A program made the translations under genes and the position numbers. The notes beneath the pieces are model-generated. The model was not told the DNA's origin. It ran no database searches and was given only the letters and a program-made list of their open reading frames with translations. This document shows, piece by piece, positions 1 through 5,452 of a stretch of DNA of 8,719 nt. Origin of the DNA: JACXVD01 sp047975785 (GTDB lineage: Bacteria > Pseudomonadota > Alphaproteobacteria > Sphingomonadales > Sphingomonadaceae); assembly GCA_047975785.1 (NCBI GenBank), contig JBKEEC010000248.1, positions 1-8,719 of the forward strand. The letters run 5' to 3'. Numbering within the stretch: position 1 is the stretch's first letter; every line of letters begins with the position of its first letter.

Positions 1-156
1 ACCATGTTCACGGCCCTGTTCGCATTGGCCCGCACGGTTGGCTGGGTCGCACAGTGGAATGAAATGATCTCTGACCCCGGCCAGAAGATTGGGCGTCCGC
101 GCCAGCTCTATACAGGCCCGACAGAGCGGGATTACCTGCCGATCAACAAACGCTGA
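1..156 (+). CDS. gltA: Citrate synthase, C-terminal 51 residues (partial)
   Basis: This is the 3' end of citrate synthase, which condenses acetyl-CoA and oxaloacetate to citrate in the TCA cycle in the cytosol. The frame is open from base 1 and stops at TGA 154-156; the start lies outside the window. The visible peptide carries FALARTVGW and KIGRPRQLYTG followed by RDYLP and a terminal KR. These are the conserved C-terminal blocks of the hexameric bacterial (type II) enzyme, and by family knowledge they contain arginines that contact oxaloacetate or citrate. The catalytic histidines and aspartate are upstream and cannot be checked. The gene converges with the CDGSH gene at 231-917, with a strong hairpin between them. 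Identification is very secure for so short a fragment. Confidence 0.95.
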   Translation, partial: TMFTALFALARTVGWVAQWNEMISDPGQKIGRPRQLYTGPTERDYLPINKR

Positions 157-170
157 GCTTATAGCTCTGA

Positions 171-207
171 CCGGGCAGGGCGGCAACATATCGCCTGCCC
201 TGCCCGG
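171..207. terminator. Terminator-like hairpin between convergent gltA and CDGSH gene
   Basis: Left arm 171-184 and right arm 193-207 form a 14-bp GC-rich stem with one bulged T and an 8-base loop (core CCGGGCAGGGC / GCCCTGCCCGG). It sits 14 bases after the gltA stop and 23 bases before the end of the converging gene, so it could serve both. There is no T-run on either side, so it is not a textbook intrinsic terminator. It may instead block RNA degradation or act with Rho. Confidence 0.7.
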
Positions 208-230
208 CCCGGCCCTGTCCGGTTATCCGT

Positions 231-917
231 TCAGTCCTTATCGGTAAAATTGATCGACGCGTGAGAGCCATCGCAATAGGGCTTGTTCGACGATGCCCCG
301 CAGCGACACAGCGTGACCCGGTTACGCTCTTCATAAACCGTGCCATCAGCCGCCTCGACAGTAATCCCGCCTTCCACCCAGATTGGCCCTGCACAGCCAC
401 GCGCTGTATCTTCCGTAACACTCACTCGCGGATCGCGTTTTTCCTCAACCGGTTGGCGCGTTGTATCATCCCATGCAACCAGACGCCCGGCAGAGCATTT
501 GTTCACCTGCGCAACAAATGTCTGCGCAACAGTCTCGTTATCTGTTTCAGCAACCTGATTCCACACCCGGCCATTGGGGTCACAGAAACGGGCAAAGGCG
601 CATAAATGTTCAGCATCCGAGAGGGAGAGACGCGGCCCCGGAAATAGCCGGGCCTGATCCACATAGGCCTGCCTGTTTGCCGTTTCGGTGCCGTCAAACC
701 CGATTTTCTTGTGTGTTCCATCGCAAAACGGCTTGTTAGCCGATGCCCCGCAGCGACACAGGGCATAAGTGTCGGCATCGGGAAATTCCTTTGTCACTTC
801 CCAGTCCAGCGACTGCCCCTTGTCATCTGTAACAATAGATTGTTCACGTAGCGGAACACCCCCTTTAACCAGATAGGGTCCGTCCTGTGTAATCTTGATA
901 TGCAGTGCATTTCCCAT
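231..917 (-). CDS. Double-CDGSH iron-sulfur protein with central four-cysteine region
   Basis: A 228-residue soluble protein with no signal peptide or membrane segment. It has two CDGSH-type iron-sulfur motifs: C54-x-C56, C65 and H69 (CDGTH), and C204-x-C206, C215 and H219 (CDGSH). In this family three Cys and one His bind a [2Fe-2S] cluster of the mitoNEET/MiNT type, used for electron or cluster transfer. The central part has C106, C112, C141 and C175, compatible with the divergent 4Fe-4S mono-cluster domain (DUF1271-like) often fused to CDGSH motifs; that assignment is from memory of the family and less certain. The ATG at 917 is supported by GGAGA at 925-929, 7 bases upstream. It is transcribed leftwards from its own long upstream region and is separated from the kinase-like gene by about 450 bases. 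The substrate or partner cannot be read from the sequence. Confidence 0.88.
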   Translation of the reverse strand: MGNALHIKITQDGPYLVKGGVPLREQSIVTDDKGQSLDWEVTKEFPDADTYALCRCGASANKPFCDGTHKKIGFDGTETANRQAYVDQARLFPGPRLSLSDAEHLCAFARFCDPNGRVWNQVAETDNETVAQTFVAQVNKCSAGRLVAWDDTTRQPVEEKRDPRVSVTEDTARGCAGPIWVEGGITVEAADGTVYEERNRVTLCRCGASSNKPYCDGSHASINFTDKD

Positions 918-972
918 GACGTTTTCTCCATTGTTACTTGACCCGGATGGGTGATTTCTGGAAACAATTGGA

Positions 973-1020
973 ATTATACGAAAACGACCCGTATATTATC
1001 ACGAGATATATAGTATCGCG
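973..1020 (-). promoter_or_regulatory. Probable promoter/operator region of the CDGSH gene
   Basis: Read on the minus strand, a perfect TATAAT occurs at 978-973, about 56 bases upstream of the ATG at 917. No good TTGACA partner is visible at the normal spacing. In its place lies an AT-rich imperfect dyad at 1002-1020 (CGAGATA-N5-TATCGCG, 6 of 7 half-site positions symmetric), close to where a -35 element would be. An activator- or repressor-controlled promoter would fit. An iron or redox regulator is a natural guess for an Fe-S gene, but the dyad matches no operator I can name. Confidence 0.35.
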
Positions 1021-1185
1021 AGAAAAGGTTGAACCATATGCGATGCTATAATTTCTTGTGTTCGCCTTTCTTTTGCGGAAGCAAAGCTGACCATAGGTCA
1101 ATAACCGATGTCCACATTTTCGCGAAAAGCTTTAATTGAATCACGTGCAAGGCTGCAGCTTCTTTATCAGCTTTGAATCATATCA

Positions 1186-1215
1186 CATCCCGATGATTTT
1201 GTCCCATCCCGATGA
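1186..1215. repeat. 11-base direct repeat CATCCCGATGA, two copies
   Basis: Exact copies lie at 1186-1196 and 1205-1215, with starts 19 bases apart. The second copy runs into a small hairpin, GATGAG 1211-1216 / CTCATC 1222-1227, with loop CTTGC. The near two-turn spacing could suit a tandem protein-binding site, but the copies are short and may be accidental. Confidence 0.4.
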
Positions 1216-1298
1216 GCTTGCCTCATCAGGTGCAAGCACAGATTCCCCGTTTCCGGCGTGCTTGTCATACCAAACTGCAATGATGCCGACGCATCAGA

Positions 1299-1316
1299 AG
1301 TTTGAAACGCTCAGGC
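1299..1316. repeat. 18-base repeat, copy A (AGTTTGAAACGCTCAGGC)
   Basis: This 18-mer is identical to bases 5132-5149, in the same orientation. It contains the odd dyad GTTT-N-AAAC. Copy A lies in non-coding DNA about 50 bases beyond the stop of the kinase-like gene (minus strand). Copy B overlaps the stop codon of the HPt-like gene. Confidence 0.75.
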
Positions 1317-1331
1317 GCCGCGCGGGCTTAA

Positions 1332-1366
1332 CCGACATGCAATGAGTCAAGCTCATCGCATGTTGG
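1332..1366 (-). terminator. Strong hairpin just after the kinase-like gene
   Basis: Arms 1332-1346 and 1352-1366 pair over 15 positions around a 5-base loop. Read as minus-strand RNA the stem has one A-C mismatch and one G-U wobble, but read as plus-strand RNA it has two mismatches. It therefore fits best as part of the leftward transcript. It begins 2 bases beyond the stop codon (1369-1371) of the kinase-like gene. No T-run follows, so it may be a Rho-assisted terminator or a 3'-end stabiliser for the four-gene leftward array. Confidence 0.6.
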
Positions 1367-1368
1367 TA

Positions 1369-2751
1369 TCAGGGTTTTCGGGCAGGAAGATCCAGAGTGA
1401 AACGCGCGCCTTTACCCGGTGCGCTTTCAACGCTCAGTTCGCCTTTCATCGCACGGGCAAGCTGACGGGAAATATACAGGCCAAGGCCGGAGCCGCCATC
1501 TCCACTGCGCCCAAGGCGTTCAAACTTCTCGAACACTTTTTCTTGCTGTGCAGCACTCAGGCCCGGTCCCTGATCGGCAATTGTGATGCGCGCACGAGTC
1601 TCGCCTTCATCAAGTCGCACCCAGATTTGCGATCCTTCGGGCGAATAATTGATCGCATTGCCCAGCAGGTTCAACAAAATCTGCAAGACCCGGCGAAACT
1701 CGCCCGTGGCATGAAGTGTCTCACCCTCTTGCGGAATAACCAGCGTCACATTGCGCTCCTTGGCCCGCATGGAGAGTATGCCGGTTGCCCGGCGCGCAAC
1801 ATCGGCAAGGTCAATATCATCCGGTGCGGTGGTGAAGCCTTCTGCCTCGACCACTTCAAGATCGGCCAGATCATCAATCAATGCCAGAAGGTGCTGGCCA
1901 GCCGAGGCAATATCCGCCGCATAGGAACTGTATTCATCGGCCAGCGGCCCCGCCAGCTTGGTGCGGATCGTCTCGGCATTGGCGATAATTCTCGCAATCG
2001 GGCGTCTCAGAACCGGAGTAATATCACGCCCCATTAACGGCGCTACAGGTGCAGGTTTTTCTGCTCCGCGCTTCATCTGCGAAGGGTTGGCTTTTGGAGG
2101 CGGTGTGTCAGCCACAAGATACAGGTCAAATCCCGCACTGCCCGGATCAGGATCACCCAACGGGACCAGAACCGCACGCCATTCCCTGCCAGATCCGGGG
2201 ATCGTGCAGCGCGCGCCATCCAGCAAACGCCAATGCAGGGGCTGTGCATGACTGCTCCCCGGAAGGTCAATAAAACCTGTCCACGGCCTGCCTGTCCCGC
2301 GTTCCATGGCTGCTGCCAGATCGCCAAGATCCGGCGCAATTGATTCCACCGTGAGCACATTCTGTTTCGGATCAAGCCGGGCGTGAAGCTCGGCAATAGT
2401 GCGATCAATCTCAAGCGCACGGGAAGCCGCCTTCGCTTCTGCCTCAGGGGAAGCCGGAGAAGTCTGCCAGTTGGAGACTCCAATAATGCACCCGTCCTTG
2501 TGCCCCGGCAGAACATCTACCCATGCAGATATCAGGTCAGATCCATCAAATGCCCGGATTTTGCGGCCCAGCTTGAGATTATAGGCGCGTGATTTGCGCA
2601 CAAGCTCCAGTAATTCCGGAATTGCAACCAGCCCCGGTAAATCTCCGCCGCAGCGCAGTTGCAACCCGGCCAGCGGCTCTTCCGCGGCAACCAGCTGATC
2701 GCCTGCATCCGTCTGCCCCCTGGCAAGATAACTTCCACTCAGCCGCGCCAT
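1369..2751 (-). CDS. Soluble histidine-kinase-like protein lacking the phosphoacceptor His
   Basis: A 460-residue cytosolic protein with no membrane segment. The N-terminal ~100 residues and the region ~132-215 look like two PAS-type sensor folds (by pattern only). A DHp-like helix follows near 238-300, and residues ~345-457 are a HATPase_c domain with N-box N361/N365, G1 DQGPGL 393-398, F-box FEKFER 407-412 and G2 GSGLGL 420-425. The H-box, normally S-H-E-L-R-T-P, reads T245-P246-V247-L248-R249-R250-P251. The histidine is proline (codon CCG, minus strand, 2016-2014) and the following acidic residue is valine. The ATP site looks intact, so it may bind or hydrolyse ATP, but it should not autophosphorylate at the usual site. 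Caulobacter DivL is a known kinase-like protein with a substituted H-box. The start lies 3 bases after the upstream stop with no clear Shine-Dalgarno, which suggests translational coupling. It is the last gene of the leftward array. Confidence 0.88.
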   Translation of the reverse strand: MARLSGSYLARGQTDAGDQLVAAEEPLAGLQLRCGGDLPGLVAIPELLELVRKSRAYNLKLGRKIRAFDGSDLISAWVDVLPGHKDGCIIGVSNWQTSPASPEAEAKAASRALEIDRTIAELHARLDPKQNVLTVESIAPDLGDLAAAMERGTGRPWTGFIDLPGSSHAQPLHWRLLDGARCTIPGSGREWRAVLVPLGDPDPGSAGFDLYLVADTPPPKANPSQMKRGAEKPAPVAPLMGRDITPVLRRPIARIIANAETIRTKLAGPLADEYSSYAADIASAGQHLLALIDDLADLEVVEAEGFTTAPDDIDLADVARRATGILSMRAKERNVTLVIPQEGETLHATGEFRRVLQILLNLLGNAINYSPEGSQIWVRLDEGETRARITIADQGPGLSAAQQEKVFEKFERLGRSGDGGSGLGLYISRQLARAMKGELSVESAPGKGARFTLDLPARKP

Positions 2752-2754
2752 TGT

Positions 2755-3747
2755 CTATCCGGAATGCCACGATGAATCAGTAGGCCCCGAAGCCCCCAGC
2801 AAATCTGCCGCACGGTCCGAACGCAGCATTTCAATGCCATCGGGAAGCTGAATATCAGGGTGAATCGTGTGAAACTGCTCTTCTACCTGTTTGGGCTTCA
2901 GCCCCGCCGCGCGCAATCCCAGAACCAGTCGTGCGACCTGCCGGTCATTGGTGGAAATAACAGTCAGATCACGATCCTGATTGGATGCAATCGACAAGGC
3001 TGACAGAAAAATCGCAACGCCCGCATGGCCAAGCGCAAGTGCTGCCTGGCTGCCATTGCCTATCCCCATGACCAGACGGGTCAGCAACCCAAGCCTGCTC
3101 CTGCTTTCATCATAGCTTGCGCGTAATGACTGCACCGTTTTTTCTACCAGAAAATCAGGCCCGGTGCCTTCACCCTGCCCCGCTTCACTATTCTTCTGAA
3201 CAACAAAATCCTGCAAACCAAGCAATGCCTGATGAAACAGATCCCCCGGCAGTTCGGACAGGGGAAGTTCCATGCGACGCTGCTGCTGCATAAAGCGGGC
3301 CTGAGCCGCCAGGGCGGACATGGCCATTGATGATATTGCAGGATCATCCGAGGCAATCAGCGCCTGAAGCAATGGAGAAAGCACACCGTCAATTGCACAG
3401 CGTTGCTGCAACCTGTCGGTCAACTGGGCTTCAAGCGCAAGTGCATGGCAATGGGTCAGGAATGCCGGATGACCCGCAAGCATGGAAGAAAGCATTTCGG
3501 CGTTATTGGTGGCAAAACTGCGCGAATCTTCCAGAGCGCGCGTTTCACCTTCGGCAAACAGAAGTTGCCACGCAATATCTCCGATCATGCCACGCACGCG
3601 CGACACGATTTCATCGCTGAACAGGCTATGATCATGATTTGCCAGCAAATGCCCCATAATCGGGCCAATTGTTGCCAATACCACGTCGCCATGCGCGAGC
3701 TCGTCCTGCAGGACTGCCTCGATAGGGATGTCACTCACTTGCGTCAT
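2755..3747 (-). CDS. Helical protein of unknown function (possibly DUF2336-like)
   Basis: A 330-residue protein, apparently soluble and almost wholly helical, with no signal peptide and no convincing membrane span. A mildly hydrophobic stretch at ~236-255 (ALALGHAGVAIFLSALSI) looks like a buried helix. Recognisable blocks are LPLSELPGDLFHQAL at 161-175, SRLGLLTRLVMGIG at 217-230, and RLVLGLRAAGL at 273-283 followed by HPD and LPDG. I do not recognise the family firmly. The helical-repeat layout and the LP..L block are reminiscent of the alphaproteobacterial DUF2336 proteins, which is only a suggestion. The ATG at 3747 has a weak GAAG upstream. The gene follows the nucleotidyltransferase-like gene by 37 bases, through a hairpin, and precedes the kinase-like gene by 3 bases. 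This context suggests it is a partner or regulator of the kinase-like protein. Confidence 0.75.
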   Translation of the reverse strand: MTQVSDIPIEAVLQDELAHGDVVLATIGPIMGHLLANHDHSLFSDEIVSRVRGMIGDIAWQLLFAEGETRALEDSRSFATNNAEMLSSMLAGHPAFLTHCHALALEAQLTDRLQQRCAIDGVLSPLLQALIASDDPAISSMAMSALAAQARFMQQQRRMELPLSELPGDLFHQALLGLQDFVVQKNSEAGQGEGTGPDFLVEKTVQSLRASYDESRSRLGLLTRLVMGIGNGSQAALALGHAGVAIFLSALSIASNQDRDLTVISTNDRQVARLVLGLRAAGLKPKQVEEQFHTIHPDIQLPDGIEMLRSDRAADLLGASGPTDSSWHSG

Positions 3748-3768
3748 TTCGGCTTCACCATAGCCTGG

Positions 3769-3784
3769 CCATAGCCCGCTATGG
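3769..3784 (-). promoter_or_regulatory. Intercistronic hairpin with adjoining TTAACCAT
   Basis: CCATAG-CCCG-CTATGG is a perfect 6-bp stem with a 4-base loop, filling the gap directly after the nucleotidyltransferase-like stop (3785-3787). CCATAGCC occurs twice in tandem (3758-3765 and 3769-3776), so alternative pairings are possible. On the minus strand the octamer TTAACCAT (3788-3781) spans the stop codon and the edge of the stem; it matches the half-site motif I recall for CtrA in Caulobacter. It could be an RNA processing/stability element or an internal promoter site; I cannot tell which. Confidence 0.4.
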
Positions 3785-4984
3785 TTAAACCTGTGTTATC
3801 TTTGCGCGGTTTAACCCGAAAAAAATCACAATCATTATCCCTGTTGCGCCTAGCATTATAGCGGGATGGAGCAGATTCACAAAACCGGCCAAGGCCAGTA
3901 TGGCACATAATGCCCCCCTGTCACTGACAGGGGACATGAGCTTCTGGCCGGGCAGAATCGAGGCCAGGCGGATCAACCCGATCAGCATGACCGGCGCAAA
4001 AATGTCATTGGCCCAGTCCGGATCAGGCCATGGAAACGTCGTCAAAAGAATAATGGCAAAATCCAGCGCCAGCAGGACACCCTGTTCGCGCAATCGGGCC
4101 TGTGCCGGCTTTTCCCCGCGCAGGCGCCGGAATGCAGCAGCCAGCGCAAGCAGAATAGCCGCGACCATCAACCCCAGAAAGCCCGCGCCAACAGAAACAA
4201 ACCAGCCCATGGCGATAGCAAGGAAGATTACAACAGCCGCCAGAACAAGAGCCGAGCGATCACTATACCCTTTTGCAAAGGCCGGCCCGGCCATTTTGGC
4301 AGCCATGCGGTCTGCCAATGCAGTGCCCGGCCTGCTCCACGGGGCGGCATTCAGCTCCCGCTTCAGATGCCAGTCATGCGCAAATTGCAAATCTCTGGCG
4401 TCACGAACCAGAATCCATCCATTTTGCCGTGTGCTGTCAGGGGGGAGATCAACAATGCGGGTGCCTGATTGCAGGCCAATCCTGAGCAGGGCCGAGGCTG
4501 GCTCCACATCATCGGGCAATTCCGCCAGACGCTCCACCGCTGCGCCGCGAAGCATCATAACCCCGGACCAGGCCCGGTTGGCATCTATCCGCTCAAACCC
4601 TTGTGCAATGGCCGGGTCCACCGGCAAGCCAAGCACCCCGGAATGAGGGCCAAGGATTTGTTCTGTCAGAAGCGGGTCAGGCACAAGGCCATCCTGCACC
4701 ACCAGAACCTCATCGCTTGCGCTGATAAGGCCTGAAAGGGTGCGAACGCTGTCAACCGCGTAAAACCGTGCACCTTCCTGCTCTACCCGATGCTGCACAG
4801 GCAGAAGTGCATCCGTCAAACCATCGGTCCAGACGATTATCCGCCCGGCGCCCATACGCAGCGCCATATCCGCCTGAAACTGAAGCACGGAGCGCATACC
4901 AAGCGACCCTTTGGAAACAGGCATACGGTTTTCCTGCCCGGTGCCGTCCAGAATGGTCATGGATGATAGCAGCGCAACACGCAC
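3785..4984 (-). CDS. Nucleotidyltransferase-like membrane protein, possibly a degenerate CDP-alcohol phosphotransferase fusion
   Basis: A 399-residue protein in two parts. Residues 1-~195 look like a GT-A/nucleotidyltransferase Rossmann-type fold: an initial beta strand, a Gly/Lys stretch at 14-30, QADMALRMGAGRIIV at 37-51, and VLVVQDGLVPDP at 93-104 in place of the usual Asp block. Residues ~244-391 form five or six membrane helices (about 244-262, 264-285, 303-318, 328-344, 356-372, 375-391). The order resembles the fused inositol-phosphate cytidylyltransferase / CDP-alcohol phosphotransferase enzymes. The motif expected after the second helix (DG-x2-AR...G...D...D) is not present: the region 285-312 is Arg-rich with one candidate Asp (D308). 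I infer a catalytically reduced relative. The start is GTG at 4984-4982 with AAGGAG at 4998-4993, 8 bases upstream. It is the second gene of the leftward array. An intact but unfamiliar enzyme is the main alternative. Confidence 0.75.
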   Translation of the reverse strand: MRVALLSSMTILDGTGQENRMPVSKGSLGMRSVLQFQADMALRMGAGRIIVWTDGLTDALLPVQHRVEQEGARFYAVDSVRTLSGLISASDEVLVVQDGLVPDPLLTEQILGPHSGVLGLPVDPAIAQGFERIDANRAWSGVMMLRGAAVERLAELPDDVEPASALLRIGLQSGTRIVDLPPDSTRQNGWILVRDARDLQFAHDWHLKRELNAAPWSRPGTALADRMAAKMAGPAFAKGYSDRSALVLAAVVIFLAIAMGWFVSVGAGFLGLMVAAILLALAAAFRRLRGEKPAQARLREQGVLLALDFAIILLTTFPWPDPDWANDIFAPVMLIGLIRLASILPGQKLMSPVSDRGALCAILALAGFVNLLHPAIMLGATGIMIVIFFGLNRAKITQV

Positions 4985-4992
4985 CAGAATGG

Positions 4993-4998
4993 CTCCTT
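4993..4998 (-). promoter_or_regulatory. Strong Shine-Dalgarno AAGGAG fixing a GTG start
   Basis: The minus-strand sequence reads AAGGAG-N8-GTG. It is the best ribosome binding site in the leftward array and supports the GTG at 4984 as the true start of the nucleotidyltransferase-like gene. The other genes of the array have weak sites or none. Confidence 0.75.
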
Positions 4999-5019
4999 GT
5001 TAACCAGCCACCAGTTCTA

Positions 5020-5071
5020 GAGTCAGGCCCTATTGAGCACAAGACCCGCTGCCAGGCCAGGGTCCTGACTC
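5020..5071 (-). promoter_or_regulatory. Inverted repeat in the 159-base leader of the nucleotidyltransferase-like gene
   Basis: GAGTCAGGCCCT (5020-5031) pairs with AGGGTCCTGACTC (5059-5071) over 12 bp with one bulged base, around a 27-base loop. It lies between the HPt-like stop (5144) and the GTG start (4984), with the strong Shine-Dalgarno 22 bases beyond the stem. No T-run follows. It could be an attenuator, a 5' leader structure or a processing site. Confidence 0.45.
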
Positions 5072-5131
5072 CGGGCAAGATATACTTACCAACACCAGCC
5101 CAACACCAACAAGGTGCCATTTCCAATTATC

Positions 5132-5149
5132 AGTTTGAAACGCTCAGGC
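5132..5149. repeat. 18-base repeat, copy B
   Basis: Identical to 1299-1316. On the minus strand it covers the last codon and TGA stop (5146-5144) of the HPt-like gene plus the first bases of the intergenic leader. Most of it is therefore non-coding, and coding constraint does not explain the identity. Confidence 0.75.
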
Positions 5150-5452
5150 TTGTGCGGCCTGAAACTCGGCAAGATATGCCGTTATCCGTCGCAATACGAC
5201 AGGATCACCCGGCGCGCCGGAAATAGCTTCTTCGGCCAGTGCAATCAGGCCATTGGCATGAAAACCGGCAGCCAGACCTTTCAGCCGCATGGCGGCAACA
5301 TTCCAGTTGGCATCGCATCGCGCACGTTCCAGCAGATCAAGCTGATGCGCCAGACTTTCGGCAAATGCAGCGCGCAGCTCTTTCATCAGCGCAGGATCAT
5401 CTCCTGCGGCCGCGGCAAGTGTCGCATCCAGGTCACCGTTTTCATAGGCCAT
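5144..5452 (-). CDS. HPt-like protein lacking the phosphorylatable histidine
   Basis: A 102-residue all-helical cytosolic protein resembling a histidine phosphotransfer (HPt) domain of ordinary size. The first helices contain MKELRAAFAESLAHQLDLLERA (23-44), matching the usual el...F......l..l pattern. The active helix then reads A54-M55-R56-L57-K58-G59-L60-A61 where HPt proteins have (A)H-x-L-K-G-x-A. Met therefore occupies the phosphohistidine position (codon ATG, minus strand, 5290-5288), while the LKG and the later LIALAEEA helix are kept. H65 is ten residues further on, in the position of the family's nLG turn, and is unlikely to replace it. It is the first gene of the leftward array, divergent from the TipN-like gene across 52 bases. 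The ATG at 5452 has no clear Shine-Dalgarno. A binding or adaptor role is inferred; the fold assignment itself rests on pattern recognition. Confidence 0.72.
   Translation of the reverse strand: MAYENGDLDATLAAAAGDDPALMKELRAAFAESLAHQLDLLERARCDANWNVAAMRLKGLAAGFHANGLIALAEEAISGAPGDPVVLRRITAYLAEFQAAQA

Larger units (their letters stand above)
918..1368. other. 451-base non-coding region between CDGSH gene and kinase-like gene
   Basis: This stretch is upstream of the CDGSH gene and downstream of the kinase-like gene, both read leftwards. Besides the promoter-like region near 973-1020 it holds a small perfect dyad at 1088-1100 (TGACC-ATA-GGTCA), an 11-base direct repeat at 1186 and 1205, a small hairpin at 1211-1227, one copy of an 18-base repeat at 1299-1316, and a strong hairpin at 1332-1366. 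The only sizeable open frame (1136-1345, +, 69 codons) has no ribosome binding site or recognisable sequence and is not called as a gene. A small RNA is possible but not demonstrated. Confidence 0.6.

Noticed and set aside
1186..1215. CRISPR-like array suggested by short direct repeats
   Set aside because: There are only two 11-base copies with an 8-base gap, no further units, no leader and no cas genes.
1136..1345. 69-codon plus-strand open frame in the non-coding region
   Set aside because: It has no ribosome binding site and low-complexity composition, and it overlaps the direct repeats, the 18-base repeat and the hairpin, so it is better explained as non-coding.
1516..1532. Apparent third, gapped copy of the 18-base repeat (GCGTTCAAACTTCT)
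   Set aside because: It encodes part of the conserved F-box of the kinase-like protein and needs a gap to align, so it is most likely coincidental.
1342..2037. 231-codon plus-strand open frame opposite the kinase-like gene
   Set aside because: The opposite strand encodes clear HATPase motifs throughout this span, and the plus-strand product has no recognisable features.
3900..4646. 248-codon plus-strand open frame opposite the nucleotidyltransferase-like gene
   Set aside because: The product is Ala/Arg/Ser/Pro-rich shadow sequence, whereas the minus strand has a strong Shine-Dalgarno, membrane helices and a consistent two-domain layout.
5144..5452. Possible sequencing error creating the missing histidine of the HPt-like protein
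   Set aside because: The frame is clean, and Met (ATG) differs from both His codons (CAT/CAC) at more than one position, so a single base error would not explain it.
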